Assembly: GCA_000158655.1 (NCBI GenBank) | Contig: EQ973344.1 | Coordinates: 1,394,298-1,436,358 of the forward strand | Length of the DNA: 42,061 nt | Direction of reading: 5' to 3' | Source: [Clostridium] methylpentosum DSM 5476 | GTDB taxonomy: Bacteria > Bacillota > Clostridia > Oscillospirales > Ruminococcaceae | In this document: one piece after another, positions 35,497 to 42,061 of the stretch | How positions within the stretch are numbered: position 1 is the first letter of the stretch | Layout of the letters: each line of letters opens with the position of its first letter | Position numbers and translations under genes: made by a program | Notes under the pieces: generated by a model | Seen by the model: the letters and a program-made list of their open reading frames with translations, nothing else | Databases searched by the model: none | Told to the model about the DNA's origin: nothing

Positions 35497-35781
35497 AACA
35501 AATCTCCTTTTTAAGCAAGCTGAAACAACGGAAATCATACATTACCTAACCAAATTATATAAAAAAAGAAGAAGTTTGTCATCTGATTTTACAATTTTTT
35601 ATTGAAATATTTTGAAAATTTTTAAAAGAGTTGTCAATTTTAGCTGACAATTGTTTTTATCGGGCAGTGTGAAAGTATAGATAACATCACAAAAGACTAC
35701 CGACAGAAACCAGCGGTCTTTTCAATGGTTTGATGCTACAAAAAAGATACCCAGCTTTCAGCGCGAGGACTTCACTTCGAG

Positions 35782-35820
35782 CAAAAGAAAAGAGCCTGAA
35801 CGCGAATTGCGTCCAGGCTC
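35782..35820 (-). terminator. Terminator of tRNA-Thr
   Basis: GAGCCTG (35792-35798) with CAGGCTC (35814-35820), with an inner GCGT/ACGC stem; on the minus strand the stem is followed by TTTTCTTTTGC. Confidence 0.85.
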
Positions 35821-35824
35821 AGTC

Positions 35825-35900
35825 TGGAGCTGATGATGGGACTCGAACCCGCGGCCTGCTCATTACGAATGAGCTGCTCTACCAACTGAGCTACATCAGC
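35825..35900 (-). tRNA. tRNA-Thr (anticodon CGU)
   Basis: The 76-base minus-strand cloverleaf has acceptor GCTGATG/CATCAGC (7 bp), D stem GCTC/GAGC, anticodon stem GCTCA/TGAGC with loop TTCGTAA (anticodon CGT, reads ACG), variable AGGCC, T loop TTCGAGT. The discriminator is T and CCA is encoded. In the T stem one pair (C50 with A64) is mismatched and another is G-T. It has its own promoter and terminator, so it is a single-gene unit. Confidence 0.9.
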
Positions 35901-35909
35901 GACTCAAAT

Positions 35910-35938
35910 ATTATAGCAAAAAACGCAGCGAAAGTCAA
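35910..35938 (-). promoter_or_regulatory. tRNA-Thr promoter
   Basis: -35 TTGACT (plus 35933-35938), 17-bp spacer, -10 TATAAT (plus 35910-35915), ten bases before the tRNA 5' end: near-consensus. Confidence 0.85.
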
Positions 35939-35942
35939 GCAA

Positions 35943-35968
35943 TTTGGGGCGAAGTATTTCGCCCCAAA
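35943..35968 (-). terminator. Hairpin terminator after the amino-acid ABC operon
   Basis: TTTGGGGCGAA (35943-35953) with TTCGCCCCAAA (35958-35968), a perfect 11-bp stem, starting 5 bases after the ATPase stop; the T run is short. Confidence 0.65.
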
Positions 35969-35972
35969 CCCG

Positions 35973-36716
35973 CTACAATATTTTGTTTAAAAACTCCCGG
36001 GTGCGTTCGTTTTTGGGGTTTCCAAAAATCTCTTCCGGGCTGCCCTCTTCCAAGAAAATCCCCTGATCCATAAACACAACATGATTGGCGACCTCCCGAG
36101 CAAACGCCATCTCATGGGTGACGACAATCATAGTCATATTCTCTTCGGCCAGCGCCTTCATCGTACCGAGCACTTCCCCGGTGAGTTCCGGGTCGAGCGC
36201 TGAGGTTGGCTCGTCAAACAGAAGAATGTCCGGATGCATCATCAGCGCCCGCGCAATTGCAACCCGCTGCTTCTGTCCCCCGCTGAGGTTGGCGGGAAAT
36301 TCGTCCGCTTTATCGAGCAAACCGACCTTTTTGAGGTACAGGTCGCTGTCCTTCCGCACCTGTTCCATCGTGGCCTTCATGACACGACGAGGCGGGAGCT
36401 CAAGATTTTTCCGGACTGTCAGGTGAGGGAAGAGATTGAAGTGCTGAAACACCATCCCCATTTTTTCTGTCACAGCCCGCATCTGGGCGTTTGAGGGGTA
36501 TTTCCCGTCTTGAACCAAAGTGCTCCCCTCGATCTCAATCGTCCCTCCGCTGACCTTTTCGAGGTTGATCAGGCAGCGCAGCATGGTGCTTTTGCCCGAG
36601 CCGGACGGGCCGATCACCGCGATGACGTCTCCTTTGTTGACGTCAAATGAAACATCCTTGAGAACCTGAAGCTTCCCAAAAGATTTTTTTAGGTGTTCAA
36701 CATGAATCAGTGACAT
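35973..36716 (-). CDS. Polar amino-acid ABC transporter ATPase (GlnQ type)
   Basis: Predicted 247 residues from ATG 36716; the earlier in-frame ATG (36758) lies within the spacer and lacks a site, whereas GGAAAG precedes 36716. All ABC motifs are present: Walker [11 protein letters not shown]-loop [11 protein letters not shown], signature LSGGQKQRV, Walker [13 protein letters not shown] and the H-loop VTHEM. The ending '[20 protein letters not shown]' is typical of GlnQ/HisP-type ATPases. It energises import of a polar amino acid through the permease gene directly upstream (65 bases away). No binding protein is present here. Confidence 0.92.
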   Translation of the reverse strand: MSLIHVEHLKKSFGKLQVLKDVSFDVNKGDVIAVIGPSGSGKSTMLRCLINLEKVSGGTIEIEGSTLVQDGKYPSNAQMRAVTEKMGMVFQHFNLFPHLTVRKNLELPPRRVMKATMEQVRKDSDLYLKKVGLLDKADEFPANLSGGQKQRVAIARALMMHPDILLFDEPTSALDPELTGEVLGTMKALAEENMTMIVVTHEMAFAREVANHVVFMDQGIFLEEGSPEEIFGNPKNERTREFLNKIL

Positions 36717-36781
36717 AATCTTTCCATTCCACCGCTGCCGCTGCGGTTTGTTCTTCATCCCGCGGCTTGGATACCGGGATG

Positions 36782-37444
36782 TTACGCGTCCTCTCCAAAG
36801 GACAGTTTTTTCTCAATCCGTTTGAGGCCAAATGAGAGAATTGTATTTAAGATCAAATAGATGATCGCCGCGATAAAATAAGCGGAAATGTTATAGGTGC
36901 CGTTGACAATTGTCTTTGCTTGGGTCAAAATTTCCACCACGCCGACTGAGTAGAGCAGCGCTGTGTCCTTGACCAAAGTGACCGCTTCGTTGCTTAAAGT
37001 CGGCATACAGACCCGCACCATCTGCGGGATGATGATGCGAAACATCGTCTGACCCCGCCGAAGCCCGAGCACCTGGGCCGCCTCATACTGCCCCTTGTCC
37101 ACTGCGAGCAGGCCGCCGCGAAAAATCTCGGCAAAATAGGCAGAATAGTTGATGATAAAGGCCACGGTTGCCGACGCAAACCGATTGCTGATAAAAATAG
37201 CCGGGCCAATCACCGGCAAATAGTAAAGCCCAAAGCAGAAAAACAACAGCTGAAGCAGGAGAGGCGTCCCGCGGACAACGTAGATGTAGGCCCGCGCAAG
37301 CATCGCAAGGGGTTTAATTTTGCTTTTCGCAATCATCGTGATGCAGAAACCCAAAGGGATCGAACAGATGATGACAATCGCAAACAGGCAGACCGTGTAT
37401 CCGCCGCTTTGAACCAGGGTGAGAAAAATATTCCAAAACTCCAT
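36782..37444 (-). CDS. Polar amino-acid ABC transporter permease (HisM/GlnP type)
   Basis: Predicted 220 residues from ATG 37444 ([21 protein letters not shown]); an ATG seven codons earlier exists, and neither has a strong ribosome site. It has five or so hydrophobic segments and the family features [49 protein letters not shown] (the ATPase-contacting EAA loop) and [13 protein letters not shown]. It forms the channel for a polar amino acid. It lies upstream of the ATPase in one transcript; the usual solute-binding protein gene is absent. Confidence 0.9.
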   Translation of the reverse strand: MEFWNIFLTLVQSGGYTVCLFAIVIICSIPLGFCITMIAKSKIKPLAMLARAYIYVVRGTPLLLQLLFFCFGLYYLPVIGPAIFISNRFASATVAFIINYSAYFAEIFRGGLLAVDKGQYEAAQVLGLRRGQTMFRIIIPQMVRVCMPTLSNEAVTLVKDTALLYSVGVVEILTQAKTIVNGTYNISAYFIAAIIYLILNTILSFGLKRIEKKLSFGEDA

Positions 37445-37508
37445 GAAATACCGCCGTTCCGCCAAAAGGCTAATGTAATAGAATGAAAAATCAAAGATAG
37501 TTTGTCTT

Positions 37509-37532
37509 ATTATAACACTTTAGCACGCTAAA
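37509..37532 (-). promoter_or_regulatory. Probable promoter and operator of the amino-acid ABC genes
   Basis: A -10 TATAAT (plus ATTATA 37509-37514) has no good -35; just upstream lies the palindrome TTTAGC-AC-GCTAAA (37519-37532), which sits across the spacer and could be a repressor site. Confidence 0.45.
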
Positions 37533-37743
37533 CCGCTAATTCAGTAATGCGTCAAAATACGCTGTTTTTGGAAAATAACTGTTGTTTTCTCTGAAATACT
37601 TCAAAATTCTTATACTTTTAAAATGAGTGTAACAGCATAAGAACTATTTGGGACACCCTGTGCAAATCCAGTTTCTAATTTTGTGCTTTATTCGACAAAA
37701 ATCTCACATTAATATACTCACCTGTTCCGTCTGAGGCGAATAG

Positions 37744-38310
37744 CAACAATTTATTGATTCAAAACAACAGGCGGTCAACAAATGCTGCGAATGGTCCGCC
37801 ATGCACCTAGATTTCACCATAAGCGTCAACTTCTCCCGCCTCTAGGTAAAGGAAAAAAACTTTATCCCCTTTATGAAACAAACGCTGGAGGATGTTGGGC
37901 TCAATCCCGCTAACATGGTGGTTGAGCTGACCGAAAGCTATCTGGTCAAAGAGAGCAGTTCGGTGCGGAGCATCTTTGGCGACATCCGGGATCTTGGCCT
38001 AAAGATTGCGATGGACGACTTCGGCACCAGCTATTCCTCGCTGGGCATCCTCAAGACCTCTCCGGCGGACATTGTGAAAATCGACAAGACATGTATTAAG
38101 GATATCAAAAACAGCTACTTTGACGCGACGTTTATCCGTTTTGTAGTGGAGCTCTGCCACGGTGTACAGATACGGGTCTGCCTGGAAGGGGTGAAGACGC
38201 AGAGGGAATACCAGATCGTCAGCGCCATGCCGCTGGATTTTATTCAGGGATACCTGTTTGGCTGTCCGGTTCCGGCCGAGGAGTTTTTGTATCGATATTT
38301 TTCCGTTTAA
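37744..38310 (+). pseudogene. EAL-domain phosphodiesterase fragment with in-frame TAG
   Basis: The frame carries DFTISVNFSRL, then TAG at 37843-37845, then VKEKNFIPFMKQTLEDVGLNPANMVVELTESYLV, MDDFGTSYSSLGIL, DIVKIDKTCI, EGVKTQREYQ and FIQGYLFG. This is the C-terminal two-thirds of an EAL domain (cyclic di-GMP phosphodiesterase) in the right order, including the acidic E-x-T-E, DDFG and KxDK sites. The EAL motif itself, and any GGDEF part, is missing upstream, and the last Glu of EGVET reads Lys. A downstream ATG (37873) could restart a 145-residue product but without the active-site start. It ends at the IS200 relic, whose first bases supply the TAA. Confidence 0.75.
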
Positions 38311-38938
38311 TAGTATCCCCCTGGCAAAGCCAGGGGTTCTTCATAGACGGGCAAAGCCCTTTGACACTAGCAGGCGCGTTCCGTCGCGCAAGTAGGGTCT
38401 GACAGCTGTGAGAGTTTCGTTCCTTGCCGACCGTAATCGAGTTCAAAATTTCTCCATCGTCTGTTGTTCCCCTGCTTGGTCTTCCTCTATCTGATGTTGT
38501 ATGTACTCCTTTTTCGCATTCTTCCACGCTGTGTCTTCATAGTACCCTCGGCACCGAATTTCCCATATCATGAGGCTGCTCTTTCCCTTCAACTATCCCA
38601 TAAAATCTGTTATCGAAATCTTAGGTAGAATCACTGCCAGCATGTGTACATGATCTGGATTCAATTCCCCTTCTACGATTCTCACCTTTTCCAGTTACAC
38701 AGCCTCCGCAGTATTTCCACTATTTCTCTTTGCTTTTCTCCATAGAATCCCTTTCGTCAATCCTTCGGTGCAAACTCTCTATGATATTTGATATTCCAAC
38801 CCGTGTGTGGTCATCTATTTTCGTCGTTCAACTTTGAATCACCTCCCTTTGCTTTCCTTGGGCAGTTGCCAGACCGCTCTCCTATTTTTTAGCAAACGGC
38901 TTTCTTCTGTCCTACAGCATCTCCATCAGGTTTCTTTT
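38308..38938 (-). mobile_element. Decayed IS200/IS605-type element (second copy of the 23424 type)
   Basis: It matches the 23424-24053 element along its length, with the same missing internal block of tnpA and an end hairpin CCCCTGGC-AAA-GCCAGGGG (38316-38334). tnpA begins TTG/ATG-like near 38831 (GGGAGGTGA site upstream), reads TRVGISNIIESLHRRIDERDSME-like frames with several stops, and no intact HUH motif. It was a single-strand transposon of the IS200 kind; it sits right at the end of the broken EAL gene. Confidence 0.75.
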
Positions 38939-39166
38939 CAACCACTCGCCCAGCGGATGGTTTTCTTTATAGACAACAGCCCCTTCGCCCCATCCCGCGC
39001 AGGGGCAAAGCTTATCGAACAATTGGCCGTACTGCGATCTGTACAGCATGAGGGTTCATAAAGAAGGGGAGGTCAACGGATTCTGAAGCAATTCCACTTC
39101 CCAGGCTCAAAGCGGTCATCCACCCTCGCAACTATGATCCGAATTGTCGTCGTAATGCTGTTTCCG
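38939..39166. other. Intergenic, no supported gene
   Basis: About 230 bases with no gene or structure recognised. Confidence 0.4.
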
Positions 39167-40021
39167 TCAACGCGCGGCAGCCGTTGGGTCCTCTGCAGTG
39201 GTTAAAATTGAAATCTTGAGAACATATTGATCACATTCTTTGAGTGCCAGCTCGTCGAGCAGTACGTCTTCATAAAACAGGCCGGACAGGGATAGCCCCT
39301 GCTGTGCGCCAAAGGCGAGCAGCTTTTGATAGGTGGGCAGCGTGGAGTCGTAATATCCCTGGTGGTAGGCGGTCAAATAAACGCCCGCCGGTTTTAAAAT
39401 GACAGAGGCACTGCTGTGCGGTTCACAGAGTCGCACATAGTAGCGGCTATATGCTCCGCAACGCCCCTGCTGGATCTGTTTTGGATCGACCATTCCGCCG
39501 ATTGTGTAAAATGCATCCACACCCAGGCTGTCGCAACTCTGGATCAGCTCGGAAAAAGCAAGCACTACCTCTTTGTCAACCTCACTGGGTAGTTCGAACT
39601 CTGCGGTTGTCACAAGGTATTCCTCCGGTTCCCAACGAAGGATCATTTCCCCCGGGGGATGGGTGAGCGCCTCCTGCGCATATGCCGCACGCTGGTGCAT
39701 TAGACGTTTGTTCCTGCGCAGCTGTTCAATTTTTTGGTCTATGATCTTTGTTTCCGCTTCGATCAGCTGGAGGAATTCTTCTGGGCTTCTCCGCCCGAGG
39801 TATTCCTTGATCTGCTGGAGCGGCATGCCGAGCTCGCGCAGGATTGAAATCACCAGAAAGGTGTCATACTGTGCAGTCGTGTAGTAACGGTATCCGTTTT
39901 CCCGCTTGATCTCGGGCGAAAAAACACCGATTTTATCGTAGTGAAACAGCGTGTGTTTGGTGACGCCGCAGAGGGCGGCAAACTCCCCTGTAGAAAAGGT
40001 ATTTTGTAAACTTTCGTTCAT
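39167..40021 (-). CDS. MerR family regulator, BmrR/TipA-like effector-binding domain
   Basis: A 284-residue activator. The N-terminal winged helix (FSTGEFAALCGVTKHTLFHYDKIGVFSPEIKRENGYRYYTTAQYDTFLVISILRELG) is followed by a dimerisation coiled coil (IEAETKIIDQKIEQLRRNKRLMHQRAAYAQEAL) and an effector-binding domain of the GyrI/BmrR kind (about 130-284). Start at 40021 with GGAGGG 7 bases upstream. It is divergent from the MATE pump, and the promoter between has the 19-bp spacer and palindrome typical of MerR regulators, so it should activate the pump on binding a hydrophobic cation or drug. The ligand is inferred. Confidence 0.9.
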   Translation of the reverse strand: MNESLQNTFSTGEFAALCGVTKHTLFHYDKIGVFSPEIKRENGYRYYTTAQYDTFLVISILRELGMPLQQIKEYLGRRSPEEFLQLIEAETKIIDQKIEQLRRNKRLMHQRAAYAQEALTHPPGEMILRWEPEEYLVTTAEFELPSEVDKEVVLAFSELIQSCDSLGVDAFYTIGGMVDPKQIQQGRCGAYSRYYVRLCEPHSSASVILKPAGVYLTAYHQGYYDSTLPTYQKLLAFGAQQGLSLSGLFYEDVLLDELALKECDQYVLKISILTTAEDPTAAAR

Positions 40022-40035
40022 ATTTTCCCCTCCTG

Positions 40036-40090
40036 TTGACTATCGGGTTACCCGATAGTTTATCATATCATATAGAATCGATTTCAGCAA
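40036..40090. promoter_or_regulatory. Divergent MerR/MATE promoters with MerR operator
   Basis: Plus strand: TTGACT (40036-40041), a 19-bp spacer, TATCAT (40061-40066); the long spacer is the MerR-activated type. The spacer contains a perfect palindrome of 10+1+10 bases (40039-40059, arm ACTATCGGGT). Minus strand: TTGCTG (plus 40085-40090), 17-bp spacer, TATGAT (plus 40062-40067), so the two -10 boxes overlap. Distances support activation of the pump and control of merR by the same site. Confidence 0.8.
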
Positions 40091-40103
40091 CAAGGAGGCA
40101 TTC

Positions 40104-41468
40104 ATGAACCAGTCACTTTCACGCAACTTCACATTCGGCCAGCTTGTGTGGTACGCCCTGCCCAGCATTATTATGATGGTCTTTATGTCGCTCTACACCA
40201 TTGTAGACGGCTTTTTTGTTGCGCGTTTTGTCAGCACAGATGCGCTTTCCGCGATTAACATTGTCTATCCGGTGATCAACCTGATTCTCGGCGTGTCCAT
40301 CATGCTCGCCACAGGCGGGAGCGCTGTCGTCGCCCGTTTGATGGGTGAGGGCAGACACCAGGAGGCGCGAGAAAATTTCAGCCTGATCGTGGTCGTCGGT
40401 GTCATTGCGGGAGTGGTGATCAGCGCAGTGGGCATGCTCTTTACCGACCCGATCATCCGGCTGCTCGGCGGGTCGGGGGACCTGCTCCCCCTCTGCCGCA
40501 GCTACCTGCAAATCCTGCTGCTGTTCGCCCCCGCCTATATTCTTCAAATGCTGTTTCAGGCGTTTACCATGACTGCGGGGAAACCGGCCCTCGGGATGAT
40601 CTCTACCATCCTCGCCGGAGTGGTCAACGGCATCCTCGACTATCTGTTGATCGTGCCGCTCGGCATGGGCATCGCTGGGGCTGCGCTCGCGACGGCAGCC
40701 GGTTATCTCGTCCCTGCGGCTATCGGCATCATCTTTTTTATCCGCAACAAAGAGGGACTGCACTTTACCAAGCCAAAATTCCGTGGGCAGGTGCTGCGGC
40801 AGAGCTGTTTAAACGGCTCGTCCGAGATGGTGACCAATCTTTCGACCAGTGTGGTCACCTTTCTCTTCAATATTCTCATGCTGCACTATCTCGGGTCGGA
40901 TGGGGTCGCTTCAATCACGATCGTCCTGTACACTCAATTTCTGATGACTGCGGTACACCTTGGCTTTTCACTCGGCGTCGCCCCGGTCATCAGCTACAAT
41001 TACGGATGTGCAAACCATACGAGGCTGCAAAACACCTTTCGTAGCTGTATGCTCTTTACCCTCATTTCCTCAGTGCTTGTGTTCGCCGTCTCACTCGCAT
41101 TTCCCTCGCCGATCGTTTCGATTTTCTCCGCTCCCGGATCAAGGGTTTACGACATCACCCTCCACGGTTTTGTCCTGTTTTCCATCAACTATCTATTCTC
41201 AGGGGTCAACATCTTTTCCTCCGCCTTTTTTACCGCACTCTCCAACGGAAAGATTTCCGCAATCATCTCATTTTTGCGCACCTTTGTCTTTCTCGTGGCG
41301 GGTATGCTTCTCCTCCCCACCCTTTTGGGGGTGGACGGAATCTGGCTTTCTGTTCCCCTCGCGGAGTTGCTCACCATTTTTGTCTCGGTGCTCTACCTGC
41401 GCGGGCAGAGAAAAAACTACCACTATACCAGGGAACCTCACAACAAACAGAAGGTGCAACCCAATTGA
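40104..41468 (+). CDS. MATE family efflux transporter
   Basis: A 454-residue, full-length multidrug and toxin extrusion protein with twelve hydrophobic segments in two MatE halves. The start of the first half (FGQLVWYALPSIIMMVFMSLYTIVDGFFVARFVS) is the family hallmark, with 'MLFQAFTMTAGKPALGMI' and 'GIAGAALATAAGY' following; the second half begins at LNGSSEMVTNLSTSVVTFLFN. The ATG at 40104 has AAGGAGG 7 bases upstream. Transcribed from the MerR-activated promoter, it likely exports cationic drugs or metabolites by Na+ or H+ antiport. Confidence 0.93.
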   Translation: MNQSLSRNFTFGQLVWYALPSIIMMVFMSLYTIVDGFFVARFVSTDALSAINIVYPVINLILGVSIMLATGGSAVVARLMGEGRHQEARENFSLIVVVGVIAGVVISAVGMLFTDPIIRLLGGSGDLLPLCRSYLQILLLFAPAYILQMLFQAFTMTAGKPALGMISTILAGVVNGILDYLLIVPLGMGIAGAALATAAGYLVPAAIGIIFFIRNKEGLHFTKPKFRGQVLRQSCLNGSSEMVTNLSTSVVTFLFNILMLHYLGSDGVASITIVLYTQFLMTAVHLGFSLGVAPVISYNYGCANHTRLQNTFRSCMLFTLISSVLVFAVSLAFPSPIVSIFSAPGSRVYDITLHGFVLFSINYLFSGVNIFSSAFFTALSNGKISAIISFLRTFVFLVAGMLLLPTLLGVDGIWLSVPLAELLTIFVSVLYLRGQRKNYHYTREPHNKQKVQPN

Positions 41469-41834
41469 ACAAACGACTCAACAACGCTCCTGTAGGCCTG
41501 TATATCGTATGAAATCACCTGCCTCTCTCGAAAGAAAATGCATGACGCCTGAAATTGTTTCTACTGCGTTTCAGTGAACCAGGAAGTTTTTCCGTCTCAA
41601 TCTCTTTTGCTCGCTTCAGACGGGACGGTTTCACCCACCCAGACAAGGCTTTTGATGGGAAAAGCGTATGATCGCCAGCCTGTGCACTGGAGCCCCGTCG
41701 GGTCTCGCAAATTGTATCTCCAAAGGCAGTGACAACACCGGGGGCAAAATTTGTTTCCTGCCCCTTTTGGTATGGGTTTGAGTGAACTGCTGGATCAAAA
41801 AAAATTTGCTCAAACCGATATATTTGTTCCGCAC
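41469..41834. other. Intergenic, no supported gene
   Basis: About 370 bases with no recognisable gene. Confidence 0.4.
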
Positions 41835-41878
41835 AAAATCACCCCCTGTCCGAGTCGTTCCGGACAGGGGGTGATTTT
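41835..41878. terminator. Bidirectional terminator
   Basis: An 18-bp perfect stem, arms 41835-41852 and 41861-41878 (AAAATCACCCCCTGTCCG arm), with T runs on both strands. It may end both the MATE gene and the surface-protein gene at the right edge. Confidence 0.85.
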
Positions 41879-41913
41879 TGTGTTTTTCCTTTGAATCAGG
41901 GGATTCGTTGGGT

Positions 41914-42061
41914 TTACTTTTTCTTTCTGCTGACTGCAAATCCAGTGCACGCCATGACTGCTAACAGGGCTACGGCCGCGATCGGGGCTGTCTCCCCTGT
42001 TTTCGCATTGCCTCCCGCTGTGGTCAGCGTCTTGTCCCCCTGTACCTCTGGGGTGTTGACG
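41914..42061 (-). CDS. C-terminus of a wall-anchored surface protein (partial)
   Basis: The 3' end of a minus-strand gene whose 5' part is beyond the window. The last 48 residues read VNTPEVQGDKTLTTAGGNAKTGETAPIAAVALLAVMACTGF and end with the charged tail VSRKKK and TAA. This is a sortase signal: NAKTG, a hydrophobic stretch and a basic tail. The same NAKTG pentapeptide ends the rhamnosidase, so both are probably processed by the same sortase. The linker before the signal (GDK-TLTTAGGN vs GD-ANATTGSGN) is also alike. Confidence 0.8.
   Translation of the reverse strand, partial: VNTPEVQGDKTLTTAGGNAKTGETAPIAAVALLAVMACTGFAVSRKKK

Noticed and set aside
1-42061. Genome-wide reassignment of TAG to Gln
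   Set aside because: The holin, the second ABC exporter gene and the rhamnosidase all end at TAG, the last right after its sorting signal, so TAG is a normal stop here; isolated suppression is not excluded.

Overview
The window looks like chromosome of a gut-type Clostridia (Bacillota), possibly Oscillospiraceae/Ruminococcaceae; no genus can be fixed from sequence alone. Reasons: Gram-positive style Shine-Dalgarno sites (AGGAGG class), consensus sigma-A promoters with 17-bp spacers, a LytS/YesM-type sensor kinase beside a CUT2 sugar ABC operon, a MarR-ABC-ABC efflux operon, sortase-anchored surface proteins with NAKTG signals, and several IS200/IS605-type relics. TAG, TAA and TGA all serve as ordinary stops, so the code is standard.

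Layout. 1-3250: a TetR regulator diverges from a translationally coupled pair of flavodoxin-fold proteins; an excellent pair of overlapping promoters shares a palindromic operator. 3316-10958: a minus-strand phage tail/baseplate-to-lysis cassette (broken tail gene, tail-fibre proteins, BppU-like protein, holin, small coupled ORF, GH25 endolysin with an in-frame amber) lies between two same-orientation decayed IS200-type tnpA copies; no head, portal, terminase, integrase or regulator gene is present, so it is a remnant. 10989-18008: minus-strand CUT2 sugar transporter (ATPase, two permeases, lipoprotein binding protein) preceded by a sensor histidine kinase; tandem 21-bp-spaced repeats sit just upstream of the transporter promoter. 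18058-22899: MarR regulator plus a heterodimeric multidrug-type ABC exporter, with two operator-like palindromes at the promoter.

22900-25277 is a graveyard: a decayed IS200-type copy and a frameshifted DUF11 surface-protein gene. 25278-28227: L-fucose isomerase (fucI) divergent from an AraC regulator. 28607-33721: a 1704-residue secreted, wall-anchored alpha-L-rhamnosidase (GH78) with three LamG-like modules nested in its N-terminal part and FIVAR-type repeats before the anchor. Together with the sugar transporter these suggest use of host or plant deoxyhexoses. 34612-37532: a degenerate resolvase-domain protein, an unknown protein, tRNA-Thr(CGU) with its own promoter and terminator, and a polar amino-acid ABC ATPase/permease pair lacking a binding protein. 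37744-38938: a broken EAL domain gene abutting another IS200-type relic. 39167-41468: MerR regulator divergent from a MATE efflux pump, with a classical 19-bp MerR promoter. The right edge holds the 3' end of a second NAKTG wall-anchored protein.

The most interesting items are the phage lysis/tail cassette between paired transposase relics with an amber at a Gln-like position in the endolysin, the nested-module rhamnosidase, and several clear regulator/operator architectures. I did not find a wholly new system that I could defend.
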